Positions 7,283-15,855 of a stretch of DNA of 57,616 nt are shown piece after piece. The notes below the pieces were generated by a model. It had not been told where the DNA came from, ran no database searches, and worked only from the letters and a program-made list of their open reading frames with translations. The position numbers and the translations under genes were made by a program. The stretch's first letter is position 1. Every line of letters begins with the position of its first letter. Source of the stretch: Candidatus Hydrogenedentota bacterium (GTDB lineage: Bacteria > Hydrogenedentota > Hydrogenedentia > Hydrogenedentales > JAEUWI01); contig JACPGE010000052.1 of the NCBI GenBank assembly GCA_016182605.1, positions 1 through 57,616 on the forward strand. The letters run 5' to 3'.

Positions 7283-8497
7283 ATGTGGTTTCCAAGAGAC
7301 ATAAGCCCAATCTTGATAAAAGCTTGCGCGCAATTTCCAGCCGTCGTGCTCACCGGCGCGCGGCAAGCCGGTAAGACCTCGCTCGTTCGCCACCTCTTCC
7401 CCGAGGCCGGCTACGTGAGCCTGGATATCCCCCAAGAAGCGGAGTCGGCCCGAATGGATGCGCTTCGGTTCGTAGCGCGCCACCCGGAACCCCTGATTAT
7501 TGATGAGGTCCAGTATGTCCCGGAGTTACTTCGTCATCTGAAGACGCTTATCGACGAGGATCGACGGGCTGGACGGTTCATACTGACGGGATCACAGGAT
7601 TTCAGTTTGATGGAAGGTGCGGCCGAGTCTATGGCGGGCCGTTGTGCCGTGCTCTCCCTTGGAGGCCTGTCCCTGGCGGAGGCAGGACAACACGCTGGCC
7701 CGGACCTGATCGACACGTACTTGTGGCGCGGAGGATATCCGGAGTTGTGGCAGCGCCCTGAACTGGATCGCGACCTCTGGCTCGGCTCGTATCTTGCCAC
7801 CTATCTTGAACGGGACGTGCGCAATATCGTGCAGGTGGGCAGTCTGCGTGACTTCGACCGCTTCTTGCGCGCCGTGGCCTTACGTGCAGGGAAGTTGCTT
7901 TCGGTTTCTGAACTGGCCCGTGACGTCGGCATCTCAGTGAATACCGGAAAAGCCTGGCTTTCTATCTTGGAGGCAAGCCGTCAGATTTTCTTGTTGGAAC
8001 CCTATCATGTAAATGCTGGCAAGCGCCTGGTAAAAACGCCAAAACTGTATTTCCACGATCCCGGGCTGCTGAGCTACTTGCTGGGATTCCTCCATCCCTC
8101 GGCAATACGAAGAAGCGCCGCGTGGGGGCCTATCTGGGAAAATCTCGTGATAGCGGAGGTGTGGAAGTACTTTCAAAACCACGGCAAGCGGCCGCCATGC
8201 TGGTTCTGGCGGGTCAATCAGGGGGAGGAAGTCGACCTACTCATTGAGATCGCTCCAAACGCGTTTGTGGCATTGGAATGCAAGGCCGCAGCCTTCCCGG
8301 AGCGCAGCGCCCTGAAGGGAATACAGGCACTCGGCAAAGCTTACGGTGCACGTGCCATGCGCCACGCGGCGCTTGTCTGTACAACAGGAATGCCCTATCC
8401 GCTGTCGGAGGACGGTCTATCCATGGCGCTGCCGCTCGACGGACAGGAGGGTCTGATACCGTGGCTCGACTCGTTACTGCGCGATGGCGGTTCATGA
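7283..8497 (+). CDS. AAA ATPase with DUF4143 domain
   Basis: 404 residues. N-terminal AAA_14-type ATPase: Walker A LTGARQAGKTSLVRHLF near residue 24, Walker B PLIIDEVQYVPELL near 73, sensor FILTGSQDFSLM near 101. C-terminal DUF4143 region has KTPKLYFHDPGLLSYLLG and the PD-(D/E)xK-like segment EEVDLLIEIAPNAFVALECK, where Asp and the E-x-K Lys match the usual nuclease-fold positions. This is a widespread, often mobile family of unclear role, and many genomes carry several copies. ATG 7283 is used; the in-frame ATG at 7256 lies inside the predicted promoter. Single gene with its own AT-rich upstream patch, consistent with recent acquisition. Confidence 0.85.
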   Translation: MWFPRDISPILIKACAQFPAVVLTGARQAGKTSLVRHLFPEAGYVSLDIPQEAESARMDALRFVARHPEPLIIDEVQYVPELLRHLKTLIDEDRRAGRFILTGSQDFSLMEGAAESMAGRCAVLSLGGLSLAEAGQHAGPDLIDTYLWRGGYPELWQRPELDRDLWLGSYLATYLERDVRNIVQVGSLRDFDRFLRAVALRAGKLLSVSELARDVGISVNTGKAWLSILEASRQIFLLEPYHVNAGKRLVKTPKLYFHDPGLLSYLLGFLHPSAIRRSAAWGPIWENLVIAEVWKYFQNHGKRPPCWFWRVNQGEEVDLLIEIAPNAFVALECKAAAFPERSALKGIQALGKAYGARAMRHAALVCTTGMPYPLSEDGLSMALPLDGQEGLIPWLDSLLRDGGS

Positions 8498-8578
8498 GTG
8501 GACGCCCTTGAAACGCCCCGCCGCAATCGTTATAACTGGGCCTGCAATATCCACGACTACCACCGGAGACCTTTACCG

Positions 8579-9352
8579 ATGTCGACAACGCCTGCCACTG
8601 AACTTTCCCGCCGCGATCTCATTCACCGCGCCTCGGCCCTGGCCGGCGCCGCTGCCGTCCTGGGCGCGGCCACACCAGGCGCCCACGCCGCAACAAGGAA
8701 AGGGACCAGCTTGAAACAGGGCGACGTCATCCTCTTTCAGGGCGATTCCATCACGGACGCCGGCAGGGACAAGGAAAACAAGAATCCGAACAGCGCCGCC
8801 GCCTTTGGCGACGGCTACGCGCTGATGATTGCGTCGCGCCTGCTGGGTGAACATGCCCCGCTGCAATTGAAGTGTTACAACCGCGGCATCAGCGGACACA
8901 AGGTGCCGGACCTCGATGCACGCTGGCAGGCCGACACCCTCGATCTGAAGCCGGCCGTGCTGAGCATACTCATCGGCGTTAACGACATCTGGCACAAGCT
9001 CAATGAAAACTACGCGGGCACAGTAGAGGATTACGAACAGGGTTTCACCGCATTACTCGCGAAGACGCGCGCAGCACTTCCCGAGGTGTTGCTCGTGATC
9101 TGCGACCCCTTCGCACTGCGTTGCGGGGCCGTGAACGACACGTGGTATCCGGAGTTCGACGAACGCCGTGCCGCGGCGCGCCGCGTCTCCGACAATGCCG
9201 GCGCGGTATGGGTTCCCTTCCAGGAGGTCTTTGACAAGGCCGTGAAAGACGGGATCGAACCGGCCTATTGGGCGGCGGACGGCGTGCATCCCACCATGGC
9301 GGGCCACGCGCTCATGGCGGACACGTGGTTTGAAGCCGTGAAACTCCGGTAA
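8579..9352 (+). CDS. SGNH/GDSL-family lipase-acylhydrolase, Tat-exported
   Basis: 257 residues. Twin-arginine signal SRRDLIHRASALAGAAAVLG near residue 10, followed by Ala-rich cleavage region. SGNH blocks: I FQGDSITDAG (Ser nucleophile), II RGISGHKVPD (Gly), III IGVNDIWH (Asn), V DGVHPTMAGH (Asp, His). All four catalytic blocks are intact. Probably an exported esterase acting on acylated carbohydrate, given the other glycan enzymes in the window. Start at ATG 8579 with GGAG 8-9 nt upstream; the frame extends 27 codons to a GTG at 8498 that immediately follows the previous gene's stop and would place residues before the Tat signal. Confidence 0.85.
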   Translation: MSTTPATELSRRDLIHRASALAGAAAVLGAATPGAHAATRKGTSLKQGDVILFQGDSITDAGRDKENKNPNSAAAFGDGYALMIASRLLGEHAPLQLKCYNRGISGHKVPDLDARWQADTLDLKPAVLSILIGVNDIWHKLNENYAGTVEDYEQGFTALLAKTRAALPEVLLVICDPFALRCGAVNDTWYPEFDERRAAARRVSDNAGAVWVPFQEVFDKAVKDGIEPAYWAADGVHPTMAGHALMADTWFEAVKLR

Positions 9353-9461
9353 TCGCCGCGGACGGCGCGCTTAGATGGCACATTTTGTGGATGGCAGGAA
9401 CAAAAGTACCCGCTTCGCCGCAGGCGAACCTGTTGTATACTGATGAACAGGAGACTGGAAA

Positions 9462-9644
9462 ATGAAGGGAATTGAGTTTGTAATTGACGATGCCGGTGAG
9501 CGCAAAGCCGTGTTAATTGACTTGGAAGAGCACGGCGAACTCTGGGAAGACTTCTACGACGCGCTTCTGGCCCAAGAGCGGCGGGACGAGCCCCGGGAGT
9601 CGCTGGCAGAGGTGAAGGAGAAGCTGAGCTTCGGCCGTAACTGA
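9462..9644 (+). CDS. Antitoxin-like protein, now orphaned
   Basis: 60 residues, MKGIEFVIDDAGERKAVLID..., acidic. It resembles the short antitoxins that precede RelE-type toxins in many bacteria: beta hairpin, then a segment with LWEDFYDALLAQERRDEPRE, then a toxin-wrapping tail. A GGAGA ribosome site lies close to the ATG. No toxin gene follows; only a toxin C-terminal scrap remains (9645-9710). It could still act as an anti-addiction module or be neutral. Confidence 0.65.
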   Translation: MKGIEFVIDDAGERKAVLIDLEEHGELWEDFYDALLAQERRDEPRESLAEVKEKLSFGRN

Positions 9645-9710
9645 TTAGAAGATTCACATCGTTTGATCGACATTATCACCGTCAGTCACCGCCAGGACGC
9701 CTACCGTTGA
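9645..9710 (+). pseudogene. RelE/ParE-type toxin C-terminal remnant
   Basis: Immediately after the antitoxin stop, the same frame reads LEDSHRLIDIITVSHRQDAY followed by Arg and a stop (9708-9710). RelE-family toxins end with a strand plus V-x-H-R-(K/R/Q)-x-(V/A)-Y-R, which this matches. About 70 upstream residues of a normal toxin are missing, so the toxin appears internally deleted down to its tail. Confidence 0.55.
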
Positions 9711-9738
9711 GATACTCGGTTCAATCGTGCCGAGAATG

Positions 9739-11640
9739 TTATGGCATTGGAGCGAGGTTGCCCGTGCCTTCCGCGTGCACATCATCGATACAAAAGACCG
9801 CTTCCTCCACGGGATCATCCGCGCCGGGGAGCGGCTCGTGGGGCGTTTCGTTGACGGTCTGGCGCGTGGGGAGATCGCGGAAGGGCCCCGTCCGGAAGGA
9901 GACACGTTCCACCGATTTCACCGCCTCGGCCAGGGGGGCCTCCTTGACCAGCACCGCGCCATTCACCGATAGCGTGTAGTGCCCCAGCGGGAGTTGAGCG
10001 ATCTTCACTTCGACGTGATACCAAATGTCCTGCTCCAGGGGCGCGATCACGGCGTAGTCCGTGCCGTTCCACGCCTTGATCTGGCCGTCGTGCTCAAAGC
10101 GGAGCCGCACCGGTCGATTGCCGAAGCGATCCATGATTTCTGCATCGAGCATACCCTGCCCAAGCTCGGCCGCCTTCACCTTGAACGAAATCGTGGCCTC
10201 CGTGCCCTCCTGGAATACGCGCACCGCGCGGGCGTAGTCGTAGGGATCCTGGTCCCGCAGCACGAGGCTGCGTCCCCCCTCACGATCTTCCACTGCCACG
10301 GGCGCCCACAGCGGCGCATAAACATTCCAGTCCGGTATCGCCGCGCCGGGAACCAGGGCGTCAAAGGTGTCCGCCACGCCGCCCGCCACCGTGTGCTTCA
10401 CCGAAAGGGGAACGCGGCTCACCCACATGTCTTCCTTGTTCACGCTGTACGCCACCCAGAGATCGTCCCCGGGGGGATTGCCGTTGCCGTCGAGAATCCC
10501 ATGCACGTAGCAGGGCCCAAAATCCTTCCACCGCCCAAAAAAACGGCGCGGCGGCACCTCGCTGTGCACCAGCACCATGTCGTCGAAGAGTATGCCATCG
10601 TCACTCGTCACGGCGATGAGTGGATAACGGTGCTCGTCATGAATGGTCGGGTTGTAGAGGATCGCGTAGCGGCCGTCGTCCGTGGCCTGGCCCCATTGCT
10701 TGCCACCCGCCATGGTAAACGTGAGCGGCTTCACCGGCGTCGAGAAGGTCTTGCCCTCATCGAAGGAAAGGGCCGAGGTGCTGCGTTTCCACAGACCGAC
10801 GATAGCGCCGTCCTTCCGCCGGTAGTAGTTGAAGGCCTCGGGACAATCCTCCCCCACCAACTGTTCCTCCTTCGGGTAGAAACCATCGATACCCCGGTCT
10901 TCATCGCGCCATTGAAGGGTCTTCAGGTGGTTCGCAAGAAAGCCGTCGCACGCCGCGGCAAATCCCGCATCCCCCGACTCCCGGTAGAAGGGATAACTCG
11001 TGTTGGTGGCATTCCATGGCGTCTGGCTGCCGTAGCGAATGAAGTAGATGGGGCCGTAGCTGCCATCCCGGTACGCCTCCCGCACCACCCGGCCGATGCC
11101 GCCCTTCTCAAAGGGGTCTTCGGCATGCCCGTAAAACGCGAAGACCAGCAGCCGGTCATCGGGCGTGACATGGAATCCCATCCGCTGGTGCATCATGTAG
11201 CCCTTCGATCCACGCGGCACACGCACCCCACGCGGCGCTTTGTAAGGCGGGAAAACCACCTCCGGCTTGGCCCAGTTGCGGCCATCGGACGAGGTAGCAA
11301 TGAGGGTTTGTCCTGGAGCGATATGCTCGTCGACCGGATTGCTCAAATACTCCACGTAAAACGTGCCGTTCCAATAGGCCATGTCCGGCGCGTGGTTGTA
11401 AGTCCAGCCACTGCCCTCGGCACGTTCCGGATGCGTTCGGTTCACGCGCAGGATCTGCCGGTTCTCCACGCCCACCGCAGGACGAAGCCGCCCTTCATGC
11501 GGCCGCAGATCGACCGACACACCACCGATGTACCGGATGGGCTCATGAACGGATCCCGTCTGGGCCGTGCCCAGCGGCGCAAGACTCATCATGGCCCAAG
11601 CCACGAACCCATACCCTGCCAACACATACTGCTTGTGCAT
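9739..11640 (-). CDS. Secreted sialidase-like beta-propeller protein
   Basis: 633 residues from ATG 11640 (GGAGG 9 nt upstream; the frame is open 27 codons further without support). A hydrophobic signal sequence (YVLAGYGFVAWAMMSLAPLG) is followed by a region with BNR/Asp-box-like strands: MAYWNGTFYVEYL, IATSSDGRNWAKPEVVF, TSDDGILFDDM and SFDEGKTFSTPVKP, as in exo-sialidases and related five- or six-bladed propellers. Residues about 480-630 look like a laminin-G/concanavalin-like jelly roll (EATISFKVKAAEL, IWYHVEVKIAQL). Probably an extracellular glycan-binding or -cleaving protein. Specificity cannot be assigned: I do not see an unambiguous catalytic Arg triad. Confidence 0.65.
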   Translation of the reverse strand: MHKQYVLAGYGFVAWAMMSLAPLGTAQTGSVHEPIRYIGGVSVDLRPHEGRLRPAVGVENRQILRVNRTHPERAEGSGWTYNHAPDMAYWNGTFYVEYLSNPVDEHIAPGQTLIATSSDGRNWAKPEVVFPPYKAPRGVRVPRGSKGYMMHQRMGFHVTPDDRLLVFAFYGHAEDPFEKGGIGRVVREAYRDGSYGPIYFIRYGSQTPWNATNTSYPFYRESGDAGFAAACDGFLANHLKTLQWRDEDRGIDGFYPKEEQLVGEDCPEAFNYYRRKDGAIVGLWKRSTSALSFDEGKTFSTPVKPLTFTMAGGKQWGQATDDGRYAILYNPTIHDEHRYPLIAVTSDDGILFDDMVLVHSEVPPRRFFGRWKDFGPCYVHGILDGNGNPPGDDLWVAYSVNKEDMWVSRVPLSVKHTVAGGVADTFDALVPGAAIPDWNVYAPLWAPVAVEDREGGRSLVLRDQDPYDYARAVRVFQEGTEATISFKVKAAELGQGMLDAEIMDRFGNRPVRLRFEHDGQIKAWNGTDYAVIAPLEQDIWYHVEVKIAQLPLGHYTLSVNGAVLVKEAPLAEAVKSVERVSFRTGPFRDLPTRQTVNETPHEPLPGADDPVEEAVFCIDDVHAEGTGNLAPMP

Positions 11641-11780
11641 CAGCGCGTCCTCCTGTTGATGCCGCCAGCAGTATAGTCGGCCCCACGCTGGGTATCCAGC
11701 CGCGGCTTGCCTCGCGGCCACGGGATTCGTATCCTTTGCCCAAAGTGAACCATGAATGAATTGCCCGGAGAAGAAACACC

Positions 11781-12005
11781 ATGAAATTGCGCCCCGGCGC
11801 GCAGCGCATCGAAGTCTACAACGAAGGACTCACGGTCTATCTTCACGACCCGGCAAACGCGCAGGCCATCCTGGAGGCCAACCCGCAGAGCATCTTGTAC
11901 CCCAACTCCGATGTGGAGGCCACCAAGGACAAAGCGCTCAAGAAACTCCTGGGACAAGGCGCCATCGTCGTCGATGTGCTGATGAGACCGCGCTGTGCGG
12001 CATGA
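11781..12005 (+). CDS. Small hypothetical protein
   Basis: 74 residues, MKLRPGAQRIEVYNEGLTVY..., with GGAGA 8-10 nt before the ATG. It has an alpha/beta look (YPNSDVEATKDKALKKLLGQ, then a hydrophobic strand GAIVVDVLM). No signal, membrane segment or recognised family. It lies between the divergently oriented sialidase-like gene and the end of the cytochrome gene. Confidence 0.5.
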   Translation: MKLRPGAQRIEVYNEGLTVYLHDPANAQAILEANPQSILYPNSDVEATKDKALKKLLGQGAIVVDVLMRPRCAA

Positions 12006-12103
12006 TTCGCGATCATTGGGACGGCCCGGAATTCCCAGACCCTCTCCTGCCGGCCCATAGCCTTTCCCGGCAGGAACCCGTTCAACGCCGTCCCGCGAAC
12101 CCT

Positions 12104-14176
12104 CTACTCCTTGTCTTTGGCGGACGAGGACTGATCGGGTTTCCCATCGGCCGCATCAGGATCGGCATGCCGTCCAGCTTTCCCCATCACCCGCTCGTAT
12201 TCCAGCGGATGGTGGCGCTTCAAATCGTCCTCGGTGATCGTGCCCGTAATCCACGACATATTCATGGGGTAGGCTCCGGGCGAGAGGACAATGAAATACA
12301 TGTGCCAGATGAGAATGGTGCCCACCGCGAGCCAGGCTTCGTAGAAGTGAATGATGGCGAGGATGTCGAGAACGATCTTCGGGAAATAGTGAAGGAAGTC
12401 CGAGGCATACCACATGGCCAGACCGGTGACCGCCATGAGAACCGTGCCCCACCACAGGCCCCAATACTCCAGCTTTTCGGCGTATCCATAACGGTCGAAC
12501 CTGGGTTGCTGATTCGTCACCCGGAGACCATAGGCGAGTCCCTGGAAGCCGTCCTTCACATCTTTCCACCGGAACATGAGTGAACCGAGTTCCTTGCGGC
12601 CCCCTCGGGTGAAGATGACGTACAGGCAGTTCACCACGGTTAATGCGATGAGGACGGCTCCCGCGTACCGGTGCACCGATGAGCGTATCTCGAAACCCGG
12701 ACCGCCAAAGATGAGTTTGGACCACCACGCGTCGGGATAGCGCAACGCAAAGCCCGATATGGCCAGCACAATAAAGGAGACCGCGAGAATAAAGTGCCCG
12801 ATGACCAGCCCCCGGTTAAAACGTTTGTAGATGGCTTGGCCTCTTCGCAGCTTCTTGTATTTTTCCCGCATGTGGCGCAGCATCAGCAGGCCGTTATGGA
12901 GGAACATGCCGCCCAGCACCACCGCGATGAGCCAGAGATAGGCAATGCGCACGATGCCCAGCGCCTTCTGCCCCGGATCCGTGGGCATGATGTGCACCTT
13001 GCCAACCGCAAAGTTCGGGCCCGCATCCTCATGGCACTGCGCGCAAGTCTGCGGGAGATTCGCGTGGTTCACGCTCGAACGCGGGTCGGCCTCCGGCAGG
13101 ATGTTATGCACGCCATGGCAGCTCACGCAGTTCGCCACCACCTCGGATCCCGCATCACTCGCCATCCCGTGGTAACTGTCCATGTAACTGGCTTGGCGGA
13201 GCACTTCAATGCCGTACTTCACCATGACCTTCTCATCGTCGTGACAGCGCGAGCAGGTCTCGCGCGATACCGCCTCCCGCCCCACGCTGGAGGCGCCGGC
13301 GCCAGGGCCTTCTATATCGTGTTCGCCGTGGCAGTCGGTGCAGGTGGGCGCGTCCGGAATGCCCTTCGCAAACGCGATACCGTGAATACTCGTTTCGTAT
13401 TCCGCCAGCGCCTCCGCATGGCACGTGCCGCAGGTCTGCGCAATATTGCGGCCGTAGGCGGGCGATGCAGGATCGAATGCCGGAAGAATCTCGTGGCTTC
13501 CATGACAGTCGCTGCACACCGCGGCGTGCCCCGTGCCGTCCTGATTGACCTTGGCATGAACGCTCTTCATATACGCGTCCGAAGGGCTGCCAATGGAGAT
13601 CATGTGCCGCTCCACCAGCGCCGGATCGGAGTGGCACTTCCCGCACGTCGCAGGCATATTCAGCGCATGCGTGTGCGACAACACATCCTCCGACGGACGT
13701 ATGTCGTGCACTCCATGGCAATCCGCGCACCCCGACACGTCGCCATCGCCAAGCGCCAGGGCCTTGCCATGCACGCTGTTCGCATAAACGGCGGCGTCCT
13801 CATGACAGATAACACAGTTCGCCGGCTTGAGCGTCTCGGCATGCGGCATCTCCGTAATATCGCTGTGACACGACACGCACCCCAGAATCGCATGAATGGT
13901 CTCGTTGTACATTTCCTGGTCCACATACAGAGAAACCACCTTTCCGGTGGGCGTGATCGTGGCAAACTCGGGATCGCCGTGGCAGACAAAGCACCCTTCG
14001 TCGCTTAAATCCACCGCGTCCGCAGGCCCGATCGGAACAGTCGCCGCAGCGCCCTCGGGAGAGGCAGTGTCAGGCGCCTCTGCCGCTGGAGCCTCCGCTT
14101 CCTCCTGGGCCCGGGCGCCCAGCCCTGGCAGCATCAGGCCAAGCAATAACAGCGACGAAAAGGCTACACGCTTCAT
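12104..14176 (-). CDS. Multihaem c-type cytochrome fused to a di-haem b-type membrane domain
   Basis: 690 residues. Signal peptide FSSLLLLGLMLPGLGARA, an Ala/Glu-rich linker, then eleven CxxCH haem sites in the periplasmic half (CFVCH, CVSCH, CVICH, CADCH, CGKCH, CSDCH, CGTCH, CTDCH, CSRCH, CVSCH, CAQCH). From about residue 430 there are four to five membrane helices with His residues positioned as in formate-dehydrogenase-gamma/NapC-partner cytochrome b561 types (FNRGLVIGHFILAVSF, SSVHRYAGAVLIALTVVNC, AIIHFYEAWLAVG, LIWHMYFIVLSPG). The C-terminus is cytoplasmic and charged. Probable role: quinol oxidation coupled to a multihaem electron conduit. Start at ATG 14176 because it opens the signal peptide; upstream codons (to 14587) do not look coding. 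No other respiratory gene adjoins it. Confidence 0.85.
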   Translation of the reverse strand: MKRVAFSSLLLLGLMLPGLGARAQEEAEAPAAEAPDTASPEGAAATVPIGPADAVDLSDEGCFVCHGDPEFATITPTGKVVSLYVDQEMYNETIHAILGCVSCHSDITEMPHAETLKPANCVICHEDAAVYANSVHGKALALGDGDVSGCADCHGVHDIRPSEDVLSHTHALNMPATCGKCHSDPALVERHMISIGSPSDAYMKSVHAKVNQDGTGHAAVCSDCHGSHEILPAFDPASPAYGRNIAQTCGTCHAEALAEYETSIHGIAFAKGIPDAPTCTDCHGEHDIEGPGAGASSVGREAVSRETCSRCHDDEKVMVKYGIEVLRQASYMDSYHGMASDAGSEVVANCVSCHGVHNILPEADPRSSVNHANLPQTCAQCHEDAGPNFAVGKVHIMPTDPGQKALGIVRIAYLWLIAVVLGGMFLHNGLLMLRHMREKYKKLRRGQAIYKRFNRGLVIGHFILAVSFIVLAISGFALRYPDAWWSKLIFGGPGFEIRSSVHRYAGAVLIALTVVNCLYVIFTRGGRKELGSLMFRWKDVKDGFQGLAYGLRVTNQQPRFDRYGYAEKLEYWGLWWGTVLMAVTGLAMWYASDFLHYFPKIVLDILAIIHFYEAWLAVGTILIWHMYFIVLSPGAYPMNMSWITGTITEDDLKRHHPLEYERVMGKAGRHADPDAADGKPDQSSSAKDKE

Positions 14177-14650
14177 AACAGGAACAAGGCTCCCTTGCGC
14201 CTCGTGCAGTTTGAGGGCCCCTCCAACCGGACTGGACTGGACTATATTTTTCGCCACCATGGAAGTCATCTTTTCTGGTTTGCGCTCTGGCGGTGGCCCT
14301 CCGCCCGGCGCGGCAACACGGATTGGGACCAAAACCAGTGGCCGGGATTCATCGGCACGGCTACGCTCCATCGCTCTGGCGTGCGTAAAAGCAAGAGTTA
14401 TTCCTGAATTTGATGCCCCGTAGAGCGGCCCTTTGTGCGTCTTGGAGCGACTCCGGCCCTCCAACAATGAGCGCTTCCGATCAATTTGAACAGATGCGTT
14501 CCGCTGCGCATTCCTGTCCGATACTGCAAGATGAAACGCAAGGACGCGCTTGGGCGCGCCTGACGAAAGCCTGCCACCGCGCTGCACAAGGCTTGACGCG
14601 GCGGCTCATTGCTGCTATTCTTTAAATCAATTGAATATGGATGCTGCGAC
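14177..14650. other. Divergent intergenic region between cytochrome and ArsR-rhodanese genes
   Basis: About 470 bp without a believable gene; open frames on both strands here lack ribosome sites. The right end carries the promoter at 14593-14621. Nothing repeat-like was seen. Confidence 0.45.
14593..14634 (+). promoter_or_regulatory. Promoter and possible ArsR-type operator
   Basis: TTGACG (14593-14598), 17-bp spacer, TATTCT (14616-14621). Just past the -10 box is the palindrome TCAATTGA (14627-14634) in AT-rich DNA, the kind of short dyad ArsR-family repressors bind. The adjacent gene encodes an ArsR-type regulator, so autoregulation is plausible. Confidence 0.45.
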
Positions 14651-15316
14651 ATGCCCGATGATAATAGACTCCTGGCGGAGTCCCTCTACGAACAATTCAG
14701 CCGGATCGGAAAAGCCCTCGCGAGCCCAAAGCGCCTGGAACTGCTCTACATGCTGGGGCAAGGCGAGCGATCCGTGGAGGCGCTGGCCAAGGCCACCGAT
14801 AGCCCCGTTGCGAATATCTCCCAGCATCTCCAAGTCTTGCGCAGGGCGCGGCTCGTGGAAACCAGGCGAACGGGCGCACGGATCTGGTACCGCCTCGCCG
14901 GCCCGGCCGTGAGCAATCTGGTTGTGAGCCTTCAGGCCGTGGCGGAACAGAGGCTGGCGGAGGTCGGGCAGATAGCACGCACCTTCTTGAACGATGCGGA
15001 TGCGCTCGAGCCCGTCGACCGCGAAGAACTGTTGCGCCGGGTCCGGGACGGCAGCGTCACCGTACTCGATGTGCGCCCGCATACGGAGTACGGCGAAGGA
15101 CGTTTGCCGCGCGCCTTGTCCGTGCCCCTGGAGGAATTGACGGCGCGGCTGGCGGAAGTCCCCAGGAATCGCGAAGTGGTGGCCTACTGCCGCGGGCCCT
15201 ATTGCGTCCTGGCCTTGAAGGCCGTCGAAATACTCCGCGCTAACGGTTACCGGGCGCTTCGCCTCGACCTGGGCGTTGTGGAATGGCGATCGCGAGGCTG
15301 GCAGCTCGAGATCTAG
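14651..15316 (+). CDS. ArsR-family winged-helix regulator fused to a rhodanese domain
   Basis: 221 residues. N-terminal ArsR winged helix (about 1-100): ALASPKRLELLYMLGQGERS, then recognition helix NISQHLQVLRRARLVETRR. C-terminal rhodanese domain (about 120-221): VLDVRPHTEYGEGRLPRALS and the active-site loop YCRGPYC, where the first Cys is the persulfide-forming residue. Such fusions are thought to couple reactive-sulfur sensing to repression. Start at ATG 14651; an in-frame TTG at 14609 lies inside the promoter. First gene of a three-gene operon with DsrE and a methyltransferase. Confidence 0.85.
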   Translation: MPDDNRLLAESLYEQFSRIGKALASPKRLELLYMLGQGERSVEALAKATDSPVANISQHLQVLRRARLVETRRTGARIWYRLAGPAVSNLVVSLQAVAEQRLAEVGQIARTFLNDADALEPVDREELLRRVRDGSVTVLDVRPHTEYGEGRLPRALSVPLEELTARLAEVPRNREVVAYCRGPYCVLALKAVEILRANGYRALRLDLGVVEWRSRGWQLEI

Positions 15317-15347
15317 TGGGAATCCCCGGCAAAAAGGAGTCTGCTTC

Positions 15348-15668
15348 ATGAAACTGGGCCTGGTCATAAGCACCACCGACGGAGAAACGGTTTTCAATGC
15401 CTTGCGCCTTGCCAATTACAGTGCGGGTGAAGGCGACCAGGTAAAAGTATTCCTGCTGGGCAAGGGCGTGGAATTGGAGGAAATCCGAGACCCGCGCTTT
15501 GACGTGCGCGGCCAGGCCGCCTCTCTGGTCGATTCGGGAGGGGAGATCCTCGCCTGTGGAACCTGCCTGAAACTGCGCTCATCGCAAGCTTCCGATCTCT
15601 GTCCCATGTCGACCATGAAAGACCTGTACGCCCTGATACGTGAATCCGACCGGCTCTTGGCGTTTTGA
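15348..15668 (+). CDS. DsrE-family sulfur-relay protein
   Basis: 106 residues, MKLGLVISTTDGETVFNALR, with GGAG 9 nt before ATG 15348. DsrE/DsrF-like Rossmannoid fold: N-terminal LGLVISTTD strand, KVFLLGKGVELEEI, and the cysteine loop ILACGTCLKLR near residue 70, where one or both Cys can carry persulfide. Forty nucleotides or fewer separate it from the rhodanese-regulator gene, so the two probably handle sulfane sulfur together. Confidence 0.8.
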   Translation: MKLGLVISTTDGETVFNALRLANYSAGEGDQVKVFLLGKGVELEEIRDPRFDVRGQAASLVDSGGEILACGTCLKLRSSQASDLCPMSTMKDLYALIRESDRLLAF

Positions 15669-15855
15669 TGGCGCTATCGGCCACTAAACCCAAGTCGCAA
15701 CGGAAACCTGCTCCGTCAGCCGGCCCGCTTTCGGCTCAATACGAATGGAACGCCCCTGTGCATGTCCTGCCTTCCCCGCCTGCCCATATCCGGACACAGA
15801 CCTGCCACAAGCCGCCCGCACCCCATCGACAGGGCAACGGCTCGGGGAGACGGCC

